Shown one piece after another: positions 62,111 through 64,000 of a stretch of DNA of 64,000 nucleotides; positions within the stretch are counted from its first letter, which is position 1; the number at the start of each line of letters is the position of its first letter. Origin of the DNA: Marinobacter sp. MDS2 (GTDB lineage Bacteria > Pseudomonadota > Gammaproteobacteria > Pseudomonadales > Oleiphilaceae); the NCBI RefSeq assembly GCF_030718085.1, contig NZ_JAVAJF010000003.1:1-64000 (forward strand), given 5' to 3'. A model generated the notes under the pieces. The model did no database searches and was not told where the DNA came from. It was given only the letters and a program-made list of their open reading frames with translations. The position numbers were made by a program, and so were the translations under genes.

Positions 62111-64000
62111 ATGGTTCGGTTTTCGAATCTGGGCGAGGGCGCTTTGAACTACTTAATTAATCCAGCGATTGCGTTGATGAACCGGCTGCCGATGGTTTAC
62201 AAGTTCAGCCTCATCAGCATTCTCTTTCTTGGACCTATTCTGGTGCTGTCCTGGCTGGTCATTTCCGGTCTCAATCAGTCTGTGCAAACCATGAACCGTA
62301 GCATTGACGGGTTGGTGGAACTGCAGACCGCCGATCGTTTGTTGGCAGCGGCGATGGAATTTCGCGACTATAAGGCTCCCGCCATTCTCAAGGAGGATCC
62401 GGCCCTGGCCGAAAAGGCCGATCGGGCGGCAAAACAAGTGGATGCGTTGCTGACCGATTTGGCTGAGTCGCGCCGTTCGTTTGACGTGTCCGGTTCCTGG
62501 CAGGAGCAGATTCTTGCGTTGCAGAAAGATTGGCGTGCACTCCTGAAGAGCAATAGCTATCAGGGCAGCATGGACGCGCAGTTCAAGTATTATCAGGAAT
62601 TCGTTCAGAAAGTCGTCGCAGTGTTGCCAGCCACCATGGAAGTGTCGGGGTTGGGGCAAGACGCTTCCAGAGAAAACCAGCTGTTGCTTGGTTTGGTGCG
62701 TGATGTTTTTCCGGATGCACGTAATGCCATTGGTAGCGCCCGATCTTACGGTATCTTCTCGCTCGTCGAAGGGCAGGTGGGCTATGCCATGAGCGAGAAT
62801 CTGAACGAGATCTTTGATCGTTTGACCAACCGAAGCTCTTTGCTTTCGCCCAGTTTGGTCGTTGCCAAAGAATCTTCGTCTGAACTGGCCGGGGATCCAG
62901 CCCTGCCCCGAGTAGACGAAAGCCTGCTGGTTGTCAGAAACGCATTGGATATGCAGGTGATTACGCCCATGCGACTGGAAACGCCCTGGCAGCAATACGA
63001 TGCAACGGTTACTGCCCAAACCAGGCATTTCGATGCTTTGATTGAGACCATTTTTGACGTGGTGGGAGCCAACCTGGAGCGCCGTTTGGCCAGTGAGACA
63101 CGCCAGCGAACCACCATCGTTGCGTCTCTGATCGCCGTAATGCTGGTCGTGGTGTATTTGTATATCGGTTTCTTTATGTCGGTCCGGGTTGCCATCAATC
63201 GGTTCAGTTCTGCGGCGAGAAGCGTGGCGGCCGGTGATATGACCACGCATATCGAGCTTTCCAACCGCGATGAATTAGGCGAGCTGACATCCGAATTCAA
63301 CAATATGACGGACAAGATCGCCGAATTGATCCGGTCTGTCAGTGCGACCACCGCCGATGTCGGCCTTCAGGCCGTTCGGGTTAACGATACCGCGGCTGCG
63401 AACAGTGAAGCTGTGGCGCGCCAGATGGATGAAAGCAGTCAGATTAACGAAGCCATGGGGCAGATGGTGGAAGCGGTCAACGAAGTGACCGAGAGTGCTC
63501 ATCGGGTGGCCGATAGTGCCGGTAGTGCCGAACGGGATACCGAAACTGGCCGACAGGTGGTTGCGGATACGGTAGAGACCATTCACAAGCTGGCTGGCGA
63601 GATCGCCGGTGCGATGGAGGTCATCAATCGGGTTAACAAAGACAGCGATAATATCAGTCAGGTTCTGGTCGAGATCAAAGCCATTGCGGAGCAGACCAAC
63701 TTGCTGGCGCTCAATGCCGCTATCGAGGCTGCGCGTGCTGGCGAATACGGTCGCGGGTTTGCAGTTGTGGCAGACGAGGTGCGATCTTTGTCACAGCGCA
63801 CGCACAAGTCCACTGAGGAAATCGAAGACATGATTTCCCGTTTGCAGGGCGGTGTGAAAGAAGCGGTTTCAGCGATGACCAGCAGTCATGGGGCGACGGA
63901 GTTGACCGTTCAGAAGTCGACAGAAGTGACGCAGGCACTGGATAGTATCGCGAACGGCATTTCAGAAATTGTCGATATGAGTCATCAGATTGCACAGGCG
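62111..64000 (+). CDS. Methyl-accepting chemotaxis protein, cut at the window end
   Basis: 630 residues are visible with no stop before the window ends. One membrane helix (about 32-55) is followed by a large helical sensor domain to about 330, a second helix (about 333-357), a HAMP domain, and the cytoplasmic signalling coiled coil. The receptor tip is near residue 520-550 ([20 protein letters not shown] and [15 protein letters not shown]). The sensor domain is about 270 residues, large for a four-helix type; I do not know its ligand. The ATG at 62111 has no clear ribosome site; a TTG at 62144 or an ATG at 62174 are alternatives. It is 66 bp after ampE. Confidence 0.9.
   Translation, partial: MVRFSNLGEGALNYLINPAIALMNRLPMVYKFSLISILFLGPILVLSWLVISGLNQSVQTMNRSIDGLVELQTADRLLAAAMEFRDYKAPAILKEDPALAEKADRAAKQVDALLTDLAESRRSFDVSGSWQEQILALQKDWRALLKSNSYQGSMDAQFKYYQEFVQKVVAVLPATMEVSGLGQDASRENQLLLGLVRDVFPDARNAIGSARSYGIFSLVEGQVGYAMSENLNEIFDRLTNRSSLLSPSLVVAKESSSELAGDPALPRVDESLLVVRNALDMQVITPMRLETPWQQYDATVTAQTRHFDALIETIFDVVGANLERRLASETRQRTTIVASLIAVMLVVVYLYIGFFMSVRVAINRFSSAARSVAAGDMTTHIELSNRDELGELTSEFNNMTDKIAELIRSVSATTADVGLQAVRVNDTAAANSEAVARQMDESSQINEAMGQMVEAVNEVTESAHRVADSAGSAERDTETGRQVVADTVETIHKLAGEIAGAMEVINRVNKDSDNISQVLVEIKAIAEQTNLLALNAAIEAARAGEYGRGFAVVADEVRSLSQRTHKSTEEIEDMISRLQGGVKEAVSAMTSSHGATELTVQKSTEVTQALDSIANGISEIVDMSHQIAQA

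Noticed and set aside
62153..63250. Long minus-strand open frame (365 codons) opposite the chemoreceptor
   Set aside because: The plus-strand frame shows a full chemoreceptor layout of helix, sensor, helix and HAMP; the antisense frame shows nothing.

Overview
The window looks like about 64 kb of chromosome from a marine gammaproteobacterium close to Marinobacter. This rests on gene content and order (crbS-like kinase beside a DUF4212 symporter, mtnBDC, pyrG-kdsA-eno-ftsB-ispD-ispF-truD-surE-pcm-nlpD-rpoS, metG-rnfABCDGE-nth, purMN-hda, ampDE) and on moderate GC. No database search was possible. Almost everything is core housekeeping; I see no prophage, transposase, integrase, CRISPR array or tRNA gene.

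Layout. 1-120: 3' end of a 5S rRNA gene and its terminator. 320-6502 (minus): acetate-type signalling and uptake, with a symporter-domain hybrid kinase, a small membrane protein, and a two-part Na+/solute symporter. 6713-9363 (minus): DnaQ-like exonuclease and a cNMP/CBS/DUF294 protein. 9545-13111 (plus): smrA, a tiny repeat lipoprotein and an IorAB-type molybdenum hydroxylase. 13195-16144 (plus): methionine salvage mtnB-mtnD-mtnC with a coupled DUF3080 lipoprotein. 16145-19359 (minus): GspE-like ATPase, DUF2069, wrbA, arsC. 19421-37442 (plus): thioredoxin-like protein, dnaE, accA, tilS, pyrG, kdsA, eno, ftsB, ispD, ispF, truD, surE, pcm, a PopT-type DUF368 protein, nlpD and rpoS. 37637-38212: a periplasmic chalcone-isomerase-like protein. 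38291-46500 (minus): metG-rnfABCDGE-nth. 46679-50592 (plus): apbC, dcd, a yjaG-like gene, avtA. 50583-53120 (minus): DUF3108, purN, purM. 53357-57076 (plus): DUF2066, a CDP-alcohol phosphatidyltransferase, hda, parA, yqcC-like. 57093-57932 (minus): nadC. 58149-64000 (plus): DUF1631, ampD, ampE, and a chemoreceptor cut by the window end.

The most unusual signal is not a gene. Three intergenic gaps (kdsA/eno, ftsB/ispD, apbC/dcd) each hold the same structured element. A core of exactly 54 nt, with 47 of 54 positions identical in all three copies, folds into two small hairpins. Both hairpins have a 5-bp stem and an NGGA loop. The core sits at the apex of a long stem (21, 23 and 26 bp of perfect pairing, more with wobbles). 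The stem sequence is different in every copy yet fully self-complementary. The GGA loops resemble CsrA/RsmA binding sites, and the one in the kdsA/eno copy matches the high-affinity consensus exactly. A fourth, much weaker relative may lie at 208-299. This family is my candidate for a previously undescribed system: a mobile or structured RNA element with a constant head and a variable, covarying stem.
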